Origin: Limisphaera sp026417315
GTDB taxonomy: Bacteria; Verrucomicrobiota; Verrucomicrobiia; Limisphaerales; Limisphaeraceae
Direction of reading: 5' to 3'
DNA: 64,000 nt
Assembly (NCBI RefSeq): GCF_049537125.1
Contig: NZ_JBMVQY010000001.1
Span: 1,860,001-1,924,000, forward strand
Within the stretch, counting starts at the first letter, position 1. Each line of letters starts with the position of its first letter. The notes under the pieces were generated by a model that did not search any database, was not told the DNA's origin, and saw only the letters and a list, made by a program, of their open reading frames with translations. Position numbers and translations under genes: made by a program. Shown in pieces: positions 17,681 through 26,091 of this stretch.

Positions 17681-18363
17681 GGGACTCCCTCCGAAGTCAC
17701 GACCGTTCCCCCGACGACGGGCTGCGCCTTCACAAATTGCACCGGCCGCAAATAAATCGGTTCCCACGCCTCCGGCCGACGCGGTGCCTCCCGAGCCGCC
17801 AGCCGGCCCACTTCCACAGCCGAGGGGCCCATCAAGCGCCCCTCCGAAAACCATCGGTCCACTTCCGGACCGACCCAGATCCAGTCCGCCCGGTCGTTGG
17901 CCTGTTGCAAACGCTCCACCGCCTCCAGGCGCAGCGGTTCCACTCTGCACCATCCTTCCTGCCGCAACTCGTAGCCCGCCACATAAAGCTCGCGTCGTTG
18001 AGCGTCCACCACCACCCGGACCCGACCTCGCAACCCTGCTCCCCAGGCCCGCGCTGCCACACTGTCCATGCTGTTGGCCCCGTACACCGCCACGCCCCGG
18101 GCCAAAAACCAACCTTGCGCCAGGGCCAGGGCCGCCCGAATGCCCGTGTACGAGCCCGGCCCCAGGCCCACGGCAATCGCCTCCACTTCCGACCGGTCCC
18201 ACCCCGTCTCCTCCAGCACGCGCCCCACCATCGCCAAAGCCGGCACCGACCGGCCACCTCGCTGTTCCATCTCGGCCCGCACCTCCCACATGTCCGGAGG
18301 CGTCCCCTCCAGCAAGGCCACCCCGCGAGGTTCACCCGAGAAATCCAGGGCCAATATCTTCAT
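17677..18363 (-). CDS. tsaB: tRNA threonylcarbamoyladenosine biosynthesis protein TsaB
   Basis: 228-residue ASKHA-fold partner of TsaD/TsaE in making t6A37 in ANN-decoding tRNAs. The N-terminal 'MKILALDFSGEPRGVALLEG' and the signature 'GLGPGSYTGIRAALALAQG' (about 67-85) identify it, as does 'GANSMDSVAARAWG'. It overlaps tsaE upstream by 32 bp and thiE downstream by 4 bp. TsaD is not in the window. Confidence 0.94.
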   Translation of the reverse strand: MKILALDFSGEPRGVALLEGTPPDMWEVRAEMEQRGGRSVPALAMVGRVLEETGWDRSEVEAIAVGLGPGSYTGIRAALALAQGWFLARGVAVYGANSMDSVAARAWGAGLRGRVRVVVDAQRRELYVAGYELRQEGWCRVEPLRLEAVERLQQANDRADWIWVGPEVDRWFSEGRLMGPSAVEVGRLAAREAPRRPEAWEPIYLRPVQFVKAQPVVGGTVVTSEGVP

Positions 18364-18853
18364 AAAAAATGCGCCGCTCCTGCGGCCCGGTCACTTCCAT
18401 CTTCACCCGACGCAGCCGCACCGGCTGCGGTGCCCAGTCCGGCCAACCCTGTGGCCCGAGCCGATCCGCCCACTCGATGATGGTCAATCCATCTGTCACC
18501 AGGAACTGATCCAAACCGGCCTCCCACAGGCCCTCCCCGGTCTCCAGACGATACAAATCCAGGTGGTACACCGGCAGTCGTCCGCCTCGATAGATGTTGA
18601 TCAGATTGAACGTCGGCGAATGCACGCGGCCCCCAAATCCCAGCCCGCGTGCCACCCCACGGACCAGCTGCGTTTTGCCCGCCCCCAGATCACCCGTCAG
18701 AGCAATGACCCAGCCCGGTGCGACGGTTTCCGCCCACCGCATCCCCAACCCCTCCGTACATTCCGGGCTGCTCGAAAGCACGCACTCCACACCGGCAACA
18801 TAAGGCTGATCACCCGCAGGGGGAAGCTCGGGGCTCCGCTGCGGCCGGCACAC
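18332..18853 (-). CDS. tsaE: tRNA threonylcarbamoyladenosine biosynthesis ATPase TsaE
   Basis: P-loop ATPase that drives turnover of the TsaB-TsaD complex. The Walker A 'GDLGAGKT' is at residues 54-61 (from GTG 18853), followed by 'HSPTFNLINIYRGG' and 'VYHLDLYRLETGEGLWEAGLD'; 'LTIIEWADRLG' carries the conserved Trp near the C-terminus. The start is uncertain: GTG 18853 gives a ~25-residue leader before the conserved 'SSSPECTEGLG', and other GTG codons lie at 18790 and 18781. No clear ribosome site decides between them. Its end overlaps tsaB by 32 bp, an unusually long overlap that suggests tight coupling. Confidence 0.92.
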   Translation of the reverse strand: MCRPQRSPELPPAGDQPYVAGVECVLSSSPECTEGLGMRWAETVAPGWVIALTGDLGAGKTQLVRGVARGLGFGGRVHSPTFNLINIYRGGRLPVYHLDLYRLETGEGLWEAGLDQFLVTDGLTIIEWADRLGPQGWPDWAPQPVRLRRVKMEVTGPQERRIFYEDIGPGFLG

Positions 18854-18883
18854 GGGAAGCGCTCGAGGCCACCAACCGCCCGC

Positions 18884-19825
18884 TCAACGGTACCGGCGCA
18901 ACCCATCCAGCACGTCGCAGAACGACCGCAGGTCCGCATGCACGGACGCCCCGATTTGGTCGAGCACCGTCTGATACGACGGAGCGGCCCGCCCGCCCAC
19001 CAGAATCGCCAGCGTCCCCGGCAGGAACTCCCGCAACTTGCGCAGTTCCTCCGGCAAGTCCGGGTCGTCGGCCGGATACACAATGCTCAACGCCACCGCA
19101 CGCGCACCGCACCGGATCGCCGCCCCCGCAATCTCTGCGGCCGGCAGGTTGGTCCCCAACTGCACCGGACGCCACCCCACCTGCGCCGCCGCCGCCGCGG
19201 CCAGCAACGCCCCCAACTCGTGCATCTGTCCCGCGGGCGTCGCCACCACCAATCGAGGCGCCCGCAACGACAACTGCCCTTCCAGCCTCCCCAACATCAC
19301 CCGCAACACTCCACTCAGGAAATGCTCATGCGCCGCCAGGAAAGCTCCGGATCGCCACTGCTCCCCCACCTGCTCGATCAGCGGCGCCACAATGCGACAC
19401 AGAAACCCCTGCACCCCCACCGTAACGAGCGCCCGATTCAACACCTGCCGCAACCCCGGCTCATCGAACCGGGCCACCCGGTCCAGAGCCTCCTCCACAA
19501 AAGCACAGTGCGGCGCACAGCCGCTCCCCGGCCCGTGGGTGGATCCATGCCCATTGGCTAGGACCAGGGCGCGCAATCGGTCCTCCGGCAGGTGGGCAAT
19601 CGTCCCGATGGGATGCCCCGCCGCCACCGCCTTGCTCAACAATACCAGTCGCTGGACCTCCCGCTCCGAGTAGCGACGGCGGTTCGACGGCGTGCGCACC
19701 GGTTGAACCGCCCCGTACCGCTTCTCCCACACCCGAATCAGATCCGGGCTCAACCCCGTGCGTTCCGCCACCACACGAATCGAATAAAAAGGCGTATCCA
19801 AGGTGCCCTCAGGACCGGACCGCAT
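18884..19825 (-). CDS. MerR-type regulator with B12-binding domain, CarH-like
   Basis: 313 residues. Residues 12-80 are a MerR-type winged helix ('YSIRVVAERTGLSPDLIRVWEKRY', 'NRRRYSEREVQRLVLL'). Residues about 105-185 form the four-helix cap and contain W-x9-EH ('WRSGAFLAAHEH'), the motif CarH uses to hold adenosylcobalamin in the dark. The Rossmann B12-binding domain follows, with a lower-ligand histidine in 'GQMHELGALL' (consensus D/ExHxxG, here QxHxxG). CarH proteins are light-sensitive repressors: dark tetramers bind DNA and light breaks the Co-C bond. The gene leads the tsaE-tsaB-thiE run, 30 bp before tsaE, and diverges from the sigma factor gene. No carotenoid gene is nearby, so the target is unknown. 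Confidence 0.85.
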   Translation of the reverse strand: MRSGPEGTLDTPFYSIRVVAERTGLSPDLIRVWEKRYGAVQPVRTPSNRRRYSEREVQRLVLLSKAVAAGHPIGTIAHLPEDRLRALVLANGHGSTHGPGSGCAPHCAFVEEALDRVARFDEPGLRQVLNRALVTVGVQGFLCRIVAPLIEQVGEQWRSGAFLAAHEHFLSGVLRVMLGRLEGQLSLRAPRLVVATPAGQMHELGALLAAAAAAQVGWRPVQLGTNLPAAEIAGAAIRCGARAVALSIVYPADDPDLPEELRKLREFLPGTLAILVGGRAAPSYQTVLDQIGASVHADLRSFCDVLDGLRRYR

Positions 19826-20202
19826 GCACTACTGTCTCCATCAACACGCCGCCCTCCCGCCGCTCCCGGCCGGACTCGTGGCGCGCCCCCTTTGGCCCAC
19901 GGCAACCCCTCCGCCCGCCAACCGCCGGGGCGGCCCAGCCCCAGATCCCTTGCCAGGGGCGAGCGCGCAACTTGGACATCAAATGCAACGGCACCGCCCG
20001 GCGGCCGGGACAGGCGATGGGACCGCGTTGCGCCTGGATGCGTAACGACTTGGTGACGAAAGTGTTGGGAGCTTGCAACACCTTTTTTGTCTGGTGCGCG
20101 GCAAAAAAATTGAACAAAACATTGACCAAACGCATCGAATCTTGTAACCGTGAGTCAGGTTTTCGTGGCGAAACCGTACACCACGAACGCCCAAAAGCAA
20201 CT
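19826..20202. other. Divergent intergenic region, CarH-like / sigma factor
   Basis: 377 bp between two regulators transcribed outward. It becomes A/T-rich near 20060-20150, where a candidate sigma-gene promoter lies. It is also the natural place for an autoregulatory CarH-type operator, but no clear inverted repeat was identified. Confidence 0.4.
20122..20148 (+). promoter_or_regulatory. Possible sigma-70 promoter of the sigma factor gene
   Basis: TTGACC (20122-20127) and TGTAAC (20143-20148) with a short 15-bp spacer, in the only A/T-rich stretch upstream of the gene. The spacing is suboptimal, so support is weak. Confidence 0.25.
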
Positions 20203-21321
20203 ATGCGTGCCCCAAAAACTGAAACCCAGGTCCGCCGCACGACGCGGCCGCCCCGTGCCAAGCGCTCAGCCGCGAAGCCGCGCGCCCGACAAGCGAATCA
20301 CGCTCCGTCCGGCGAGGCCAAGCCGCTCCGCGCCGCCAAAGCCCCTAAGGCCGGCAGCTCCTCCGAAAAAGATTGGCTCAACCCCATCCATCGCAAAACC
20401 CTGCGAGCCACGATCCAGGCGGAAACGACCAACCCCGCCGACCCCGCCCCCGGCGCGGACCCCTTGGAAGAGCTCCGCCGTTTGGGAGGCGAGGCCGCCA
20501 GCGCCATTACCCTCTACATGCGCGAGGCCGGCCAGGTACCCCTGCTGACCCCGGAGCAAGAAGTCGAGCTGGCCGCACGCATCAAGCAGGGCGACGAAGC
20601 CGCGCGCGAACACATGATCCGCGCCAACCTCCGCCTCGTCGTCAAAATCGCCCGTGAATACGAAGGACTTGGCCTGCCGCTGCTGGACCTGATCAACGAG
20701 GGCAACATCGGCCTCATGAAGGCGGTCGAACGCTTCGATCCCTCCAAGGGCGGCAAGCTCTCCACCTACAGCTCGTGGTGGATCAAACAATCCATCCGCC
20801 GCGCCCTGGCCAACCAGGGCAAGACCATCCGTCTGCCCGTGCACGTGGCCGACAAGATCTATCACCTGCGGCTGGCCGAATTGCGGCTCCAGGAAACCCT
20901 CGGTCGGGAACCCACCGAGGAGGAGCTGGCCCAAGAACTGAACACCACGCCCAAAAAGGTCGCCGCTCTCCGATCGGCTGCCATCCGACCCGCCTCGTTG
21001 GACGCCCCCCTGGGGGACGAGGACAGCAGTCGCCTCGGCGAGGTGGTCCCGGACGAGTCTTCTCCGAATCCGGCCGAGATCCTCGAGCGACGGACCACGG
21101 CCGCCAAGGTTCTTGAACTGGTCAATCGCCTGCCGGAGCGCGAAGCCAGCATCCTGCGCTTCCGATTCGGCCTCCATGGCGGACCCGAAAAAACCTTGGA
21201 AGAGGTCGGGCGCAAATTCGGGGTCACCCGGGAGCGCGTCCGCCAGCTCCAAAACCTGGCCCTGCACAAACTGCGTCGCATGCTGGAGGAAGACCTCCAC
21301 GCCCTGGGCGTCTCGACCTGA
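20203..21321 (+). CDS. RNA polymerase sigma-70 factor, RpoD/SigA family
   Basis: 372 residues from ATG 20203. A basic, low-complexity N-terminal tail (1-70, Lys/Arg/Ala/Pro-rich) precedes region 1.2 ('AITLYMREAGQVPLLTPEQE'). Region 2 follows ('RANLRLVVKIAREYEGLGLP', 'LDLINEGNIGLMKAVERFDP', 'FSTYSSWWIKQSIRRAL' with Leu for Phe), then region 3 ('TIRLPVHVADKIYHL') and region 4 ('PEREASILRFRFGL', helix-turn-helix 'TLEEVGRKFGVTRERVRQLQ'). It lacks the long 1.1/non-conserved insert of proteobacterial RpoD. It could be the primary sigma or an RpoS-like group 2 factor. An earlier in-frame ATG at 19972 is rejected because the added stretch crosses the putative promoter and is unconserved. Confidence 0.92.
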   Translation: MRAPKTETQVRRTTRPPRAKRSAAKPRARQANHAPSGEAKPLRAAKAPKAGSSSEKDWLNPIHRKTLRATIQAETTNPADPAPGADPLEELRRLGGEAASAITLYMREAGQVPLLTPEQEVELAARIKQGDEAAREHMIRANLRLVVKIAREYEGLGLPLLDLINEGNIGLMKAVERFDPSKGGKLSTYSSWWIKQSIRRALANQGKTIRLPVHVADKIYHLRLAELRLQETLGREPTEEELAQELNTTPKKVAALRSAAIRPASLDAPLGDEDSSRLGEVVPDESSPNPAEILERRTTAAKVLELVNRLPEREASILRFRFGLHGGPEKTLEEVGRKFGVTRERVRQLQNLALHKLRRMLEEDLHALGVST

Positions 21322-21716
21322 GGCCGCTCGGGCCTCTCGACTGTTTGGCTCAAAAGGCTCCCGGCGTTGCGTTGACTCCCGTCCAACGCCCGGGGTCGGC
21401 CTTTCACCCCGGCGGATCTGAGGAACCTGTGGAAGGGACAGATGGGCGGCGCACTACGCCTGACGGCGGGATCCGGAGGCACATCCACCTGCGCCTTGTG
21501 CCACTCAACTCCGCACCCCGCCCGGCGCGGCTGCGGCGGAGGCGGCGTTCCCGGACTGCCGGTCCACGCACAAAGAAACGATCCGAAATGCCCGCGCAAA
21601 CAAAGCTTCCACGTTTTCCACTTGCCCGGTCCGGCGGGCACGAACAACTTCCCGCGCAACGCGGCTGTTGCGCTTCGGCTACAAGCGCCCTACGTTGAGG
21701 GCCAACGGAAACTGAT
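21322..21716. other. Intergenic, no gene seen
   Basis: Gap between the sigma factor gene and dps. A small GAGGCC/GGGCCTC hairpin follows the sigma stop, but without a T-run. Nothing else was recognised. Confidence 0.4.
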
Positions 21717-22208
21717 ATGACTGCCAACAAATCATTCACAACTCGAATCGACCTTCCGGTCCACGTGCGGGAACGGATGCGCGCCCTTTTGCAACAGCAG
21801 GTCGCCGATACTTTCGACCTCTACAGCCAGACCAAGCAGGCCCATTGGAACGTCAAGGGCGCCCAGTTTTACAGCCTGCACGAGCTCTTCGACGATTTGG
21901 CCGGTGAACTGCTGGGCCAGATCGACCTGTTGGCCGAGCGCATCACCGCCCTGGGCGGCCTGGCGCTGGGCACGGTCCGAGCCGCCGCCAGTGCCTCGCG
22001 ACTCCCCGAGTACCCGGCGGCAACCGTCGACAGCCTGCCCACAGTGGAGGCGCTGGCCGAGCGGTTTGCCGCCCTGGCTGCCTCCACACGCGCAGCCATC
22101 GAGGAAGCCACCCGCGCCGGCGACGCCGGCACGGCCGACCTTCTCACGGAGATTTCCCGCGCGCTCGACAAGGCCCTCTGGTTTTTGGAAGCCCACGCCC
22201 AGAAATAG
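21717..22208 (+). CDS. dps: Dps-family ferritin-like DNA-protection protein
   Basis: 163 residues. Forms a 12-mer that oxidises and stores Fe(II) with H2O2, protecting DNA. The intersubunit ferroxidase ligands are present with canonical spacing: H43 in 'KQAHWNVKG', H55 and D59 in 'FYSLHELFDDL'. 'LAERITALGGLALGT' follows, and the C-terminal helix ends 'DKALWFLEAHAQK'. There is no long lysine-rich N-terminal tail, so direct DNA binding may be weak. It is monocistronic, with a terminator about 40 bp downstream. Confidence 0.95.
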   Translation: MTANKSFTTRIDLPVHVRERMRALLQQQVADTFDLYSQTKQAHWNVKGAQFYSLHELFDDLAGELLGQIDLLAERITALGGLALGTVRAAASASRLPEYPAATVDSLPTVEALAERFAALAASTRAAIEEATRAGDAGTADLLTEISRALDKALWFLEAHAQK

Positions 22209-22249
22209 AAAGCCCAGCCGCGCCGCAGGGTTCAGGAAACACGTCGGGG

Positions 22250-22270
22250 GCCGCGGCCCGGCGGCTTTTT
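22250..22270 (+). terminator. Rho-independent terminator of dps
   Basis: GCCGC - 6-base loop - GCGGC followed directly by TTTTT, 42 bp after the dps stop codon. The stem is short but GC-only. Confidence 0.6.
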
Positions 22271-22971
22271 GAAAATCGGTCCGAGAATCAGCCCATCCCG
22301 GGCGGACAGGCGCCCACAAGCGGATCCCCGCTGCGGATCCGAGACCCACAGGGCCCGGCCCTCCCTTGGTTGAGGCGCTGGGCCGGTGCGTGCTGTAGCG
22401 ACCCGTTCGCACCCGGGCCGTCATGAATGACTGGCCACGCCCCCCAGGCCCTCGGAAATCGGGAGACGCCCACGGTGGGGGCGTGGAACCGCAATGCGGG
22501 CGGCCCGAGAAGCTGCACGCGGCTGCCGGACAAGTCCACCTTCTCGGGCGCGGCCGCCACGGGAGCGGAATCAGGGGACCATCAACGTCGCGAAGCGTTG
22601 CACGCACCCATGCGGGCAGCGCTGGCTCACCCGTCCGGTCCCGCGGTTTCAGAAGAGCCGAAAACCTGGACGTGAGCAGCCGCAGCCCTGTGGTGCTCCT
22701 GGCGATCGACGCACGGGCGACGCGGCAGGCGCCGTAGCTCGCATCTTTAAAGACCCCGGCGGCTCTGGACAAAAGCAGGGTGAGTCGCCCAAGTTCGCAG
22801 CTCGTTGAAAAAGGCGTGCTTCCAAAAAACCGGCTTCGATTTTCGAGGTCATCCAGAGGTTTCTTGCTGCGCAAAATGACTTTTTCCGCAGCCTTTTGGG
22901 TGGGGCAAAGGAGAACAACGCCGCACGGCGGAAACATTTCCCCTCTTGGTTTCCGCGGTAAAACCGGGAGG
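22271..22971. other. Intergenic, no gene seen
   Basis: Convergent gap between dps (+) and the metallochaperone gene (-). It marks the left edge of the accessory region. Around 22800-22900 the composition drops in GC without an obvious gene. Confidence 0.4.
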
Positions 22972-23499
22972 TCAGCCCGCGCATGCGGAAAGCCCAGCGA
23001 CACTGCCAGAGGTTGCGACGGCCGACATCGCCCGCTTGACGGCGGCCCGGACGTTGCCGAGGCAGCATGAGCCCTGAGGGTTGCGGATCTCGCAGGCGCA
23101 GTGGCCGGCCTTGATTTCGGCGGCGATGCGTTCCGGGATGGTGCATTTCCCCGTGGCCCGGATTTCCTCTCTCACCATCGCTTCCGTGAAGCCAAAGCAG
23201 TAACACAGGGGCACGGGATCCTCGGTTTCCTTCAGGCCCACCCGCACCCGCACGTCTTGTTTGCGCAAACAGTCACCCTCCGGATGGAAATACACCACCT
23301 CGCAGTGCGACGAGCTGCAGAACAAAAAGCCCGGTTTGTTGACGCGATCCAGGTGCCACGGCTGCACCATGTGCTTCAGCGTTCGTGTTTCGACGCGTTG
23401 CCCGGGTTGACCACAAACCGGGCAGGCCGTCGCGGCCCCCTGGCCCGGCTCCGCCAGAGCCTCTTTCGCCCGCGGTGGGGTTGAGCAACAGCTTCCCAT
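22972..23499 (-). CDS. Putative iron-sulfur-binding metallochaperone (CopZ N-terminal-like)
   Basis: 175 residues, cysteine-rich. The N-terminus 'MGSCCSTPP' and a zinc-knuckle 'ACPVCGQPGQRVETRTLKHM' lead into a domain related to the N-terminal half of Archaeoglobus CopZ, which binds zinc and a [2Fe-2S] cluster: 'GFLFCSSSHCEVVYFHPEGD', 'RVGLKETEDPVPLCYCFGFT', and 'AGHCACEIRNPQGSCCLG'. Such proteins often accompany merR/merT-type genes, as here. Start ATG 23499 has an AGGGAG site 10 bp upstream; the longer frame adds unconserved sequence. The likely role is cytoplasmic metal delivery or sequestration. It is separated from merT by 0.55 kb of apparently empty DNA, so co-transcription is uncertain. 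Confidence 0.82.
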   Translation of the reverse strand: MGSCCSTPPRAKEALAEPGQGAATACPVCGQPGQRVETRTLKHMVQPWHLDRVNKPGFLFCSSSHCEVVYFHPEGDCLRKQDVRVRVGLKETEDPVPLCYCFGFTEAMVREEIRATGKCTIPERIAAEIKAGHCACEIRNPQGSCCLGNVRAAVKRAMSAVATSGSVAGLSACAG

Positions 23500-24049
23500 C
23501 GGAGAACTCCCTTCGAACTCTACCAAGAGTCGTCCCAACTTGCACCAGAACAAATCCAAACCGACCCCAAGGCTGAACCTTTCCCGGCGTCCGGTGAGCT
23601 GAAGCCCGACTCCACGACCCGTCAAACCTCAGCTGCCCAACCTGGGCGGAATCATCCGCTCCACCGGATCGCGGACTCCTCATCCGCAGGTTTCGAGAAA
23701 AGGGCCGGCATGGAACGGACCGGCGTCACATCGACCGTTCGTTGGCAATCCGACCGACTGCGAACCGTGCGTTCGCATCGCAACGAACCCACGCCGTCGA
23801 GCGTTCATTCCTCACCGGCCTCTTTTCGGTTCCCGAAGCTTCCCCTTCCACCGGGACGGTCGGGTTTGAACCTCGTGGTGTTAGTCACTGCAGGGATGCT
23901 CTCCGGAGGAATCCCTGCCCGCTTGGGGCGGGAGACCGCTTTCGTGGTGTCGAAACGAAGCCGAGTGCTTCAAATGCCCGGTTGTGCCTGCAGTTTCGCC
24001 CGAAGGTTGAGCGCGCCCGCCGCCCAATCCGTGCTCCGTAGCCTCGCCG
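23500..24049. other. Gap inside the metal-resistance cluster
   Basis: 550 bp between merT and the metallochaperone. No merP, merA or other metal gene could be read in any frame. It may be the scar of a lost gene, but I see no remnant peptide. Confidence 0.4.
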
Positions 24050-24472
24050 TCAGAACGGCGCGCCGTTTTCGTCGGCGACGCCGGCAGGCGCGCAACAGGC
24101 GCCCGAACCCGGCAGCTCGCCTCGCAACAGCACCGACGACAGACCCGGAAACGCCGCCGCGGCCACCACCAGCGCGGTGGCCAACCATAGAAGAGTTCTG
24201 TTCCATCTGGCGACGGGTCGGGCCGCGCAGGCGGAGCCTTCCTCGCAAGCGGCTTTCGGCTTGCGATACGTCAGATACCAGGCCGCGGCCAGCAGGACGA
24301 ACGCCACGACCAGAAACACCGGGCGCCATTTCTCGAACGCCGCGGATGCGGCAAAGCCGCCCGCGCCCAGCAGCACGGCCACCAGCGGGCCGATGCAACA
24401 AAGCGATGCGGTAATGGCGGCCAGCAGGCTGCCGGCGAGAGTGACCTTTTGCAGAGCGTTCCATTTGTCCAT
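24050..24472 (-). CDS. merT: MerT-like metal-ion transport protein, copy 1
   Basis: 140-residue inner-membrane protein with three predicted helices. Helix 1 carries the vicinal pair of MerT in 'SLCCIGPLVAVLLGAGG' (C24-C25 region). The cytoplasmic loop has a second thiol pair in 'KAACEEGSACAA', and a third CC lies near the C-terminus in 'GSGACCAP'. MerT takes Hg(II) from the periplasm to the cytoplasm, normally for MerA; no MerA is in the window. The first ~127 codons are identical at DNA level to the copy at 43861-44613. It is driven by the MerR-type promoter at 24503-24534. Confidence 0.88.
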   Translation of the reverse strand: MDKWNALQKVTLAGSLLAAITASLCCIGPLVAVLLGAGGFAASAAFEKWRPVFLVVAFVLLAAAWYLTYRKPKAACEEGSACAARPVARWNRTLLWLATALVVAAAAFPGLSSVLLRGELPGSGACCAPAGVADENGAPF

Positions 24473-24502
24473 ATGCGTTCTCCATCTTCGATGTCTTGCC
24501 CG

Positions 24503-24534
24503 AGCCTACGGCCTCTGGTCGGCTGGAGGGTCAA
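24503..24534 (-). promoter_or_regulatory. MerR-type promoter/operator for merT copy 1
   Basis: On the minus strand TTGACC and TAGGCT are separated by 20 bp, the over-long spacing typical of MerR-activated promoters. Between them lies the imperfect dyad CCTCCAGCC-N7-GGCCGTAGG (7 of 9 bases symmetric). The -35 overlaps the last codons of merR, which lies upstream on the same strand. Confidence 0.6.
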
Positions 24535-24998
24535 GGGCTTTTGGAAAAATGTTTCGGCCTGCCCGTCCGGGGTGGCAGGGGCAGCCGCTCGATCAGATCA
24601 CAGAAGGCCCTGGCGCGTTTCCGGGGACGGGAGGTCTCCTCTTCCCATTGGGACACAAAGGCTTGGAGCCCGCCCCGAAATTCCTCCAGGGCCGCAAGCT
24701 GCATTTCCAACCCCGCCAAATGCCACCTAGCGATCTCGACTACTGACCTGCACGGGGCACGCCCTTGTCGGCCCAACGTCAGAATTTCTTTAATCTCCTC
24801 CAAGGCGAACCCCAGTGCCTGGGCCTTTTTGATGAACCGCACCTGGTCGAGCAGCCCCGGCGGATAACGCCGGTAGTTGGCAGCCGACCGTTCCGGCTCG
24901 GGCAGCCGACCGAGCCGTTCGTAGGAATGCAGCGTTTGCACGCCGACGCCGGCCTCCGCGGCGAGCTGGCCCACCCTTAGAGATCGTTTGGGTTTCAT
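24531..24998 (-). CDS. MerR-family metal-responsive regulator, copy 1
   Basis: 155 residues. N-terminal winged helix ('LRVGQLAAEAGVGVQTLHSYERLG', 'NYRRYPPGLLDQVRFIKKA'), then a dimerisation coiled coil. One Cys in 'GRAPCRSVVEIA' aligns with MerR C82 and one in 'ARAFCDLIERL' with C126. The middle mercury ligand (C117, usually in a CxCH segment) is replaced by 'SQWEEETSRPRK', so the ligand may not be Hg(II) in the classical three-thiolate site. ATG 24998 directly precedes the conserved start. It controls merT through the operator overlapping its own 3' end. The C-terminal ~85 codons are identical to copy 2, while the DNA-binding part differs. Confidence 0.88.
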   Translation of the reverse strand: MKPKRSLRVGQLAAEAGVGVQTLHSYERLGRLPEPERSAANYRRYPPGLLDQVRFIKKAQALGFALEEIKEILTLGRQGRAPCRSVVEIARWHLAGLEMQLAALEEFRGGLQAFVSQWEEETSRPRKRARAFCDLIERLPLPPRTGRPKHFSKSP

Positions 24999-26091
24999 CG
25001 AGCGCCAGACGAACTCGGACTCGGCGCATTCCAGGCACGCCGTACTACCGGGGAGCCCGACGGAAAGACCGGAAAGCCACTCGGGGCGCAAATGCTTGTA
25101 GCCGGGGGTCGAAAAAGCCTTCATTTCTCGCGAGCACCCGCGGAACTCGTTGGTGGGGGAGGGACGACTTTGCGAAGAAAACTTCGCAGCCTGTCGAAGG
25201 GCGAGCTTGAATGTCCCTGCCCGCCCAACCCGACTGAGCAGCGTTTGGCGGGCCCCGGGACCGGTCGGAGGCCGTGGGCGGTTTTGGGGAGTGGCTGCTG
25301 CGGGAGGATGTGGACCCGATGCGCCGCCCGCCCCGGTGGGGTTGCCCGGCGATGCAACCGGAGGCGGCGCCGATCTCGGTGCGTCGCTGGCACCAGTGGC
25401 ACGCGCTTCGCACCTTCCTTCGTCCACCCCCTGCTCATGCTCGGCTGCCACGCTCGCACAGTGTCGGCCCGACTGGCCCAGTGGTATCCCTGCCCTTCGA
25501 ATCCAGTCCCGAGGCAGTTGGCCAGCGTAGCTGGCTGACAGCCAAGGAGTTTCGAAAGCTATACCCCAGCCCCCTGCGCCATCTGCAGTCCGGGGCGTTT
25601 CAGCTCCTCTTCGGCTACCTCCTGCACAGGCGGGACGGCGTTGACGCTTGGGGAAAAGCCGCCGTGCCTGCGCACCGGCCTGGGTCGCGGGGCTCTGGTG
25701 ATTGGGAAACGGCCTGTGCGCAGTGAGAATGAACGTGGAAATGGAAAGCCGCGGGCAGTTCGAGCGCCGGGGTCGGAGCTGGCATACGCGGGAGAGCCGA
25801 AAGGTCGTGGCCGTTCCAACCGTTGGCCGTCACTTCGAAGGGCTAGCCAGACCCATGCAACCAGCCACTTCTGGAATGTCTCCTTCTAACCGCGACGACC
25901 ACTTCGCGCCATGCCTGCTGAAGATTCTGCTTGATTTTCTGAACCAATGGCTCGTATAGCGACTGTCATGCGCCATCTGTTGAACGAGATTGCTCGGCCT
26001 TGGGCTGCTTTCGCCAGGACTGCGGCCACGCCGAAGGTGTGCGCGCACATTAGTCTCCTAATCCGGCGACCGCGTATGAAGGGAGGTGAAT
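24999..26091. other. Island left flank, no gene seen
   Basis: 1.1 kb just upstream of merR copy 1. Several open frames exist, but none has a family, ribosome site or regular composition. No attachment site or integrase was found. Confidence 0.4.

Larger units (their letters stand above)
24091..24998 (-). repeat. merR-merT direct repeat, copy 1
   Basis: About 908 bp repeated at 44232-45139 in the same orientation (offset 20141). Identity appears complete from 24091 to about 24790 and falls across the 5' part of merR. Left of 24091 the two copies are unrelated. Confidence 0.9.

Noticed and set aside
17681..18289. Upstream extension of thiE to a 415-aa protein
   Set aside because: The extension is another frame across tsaB; the GTG at 17680 has a strong ribosome site and overlaps the tsaB stop.
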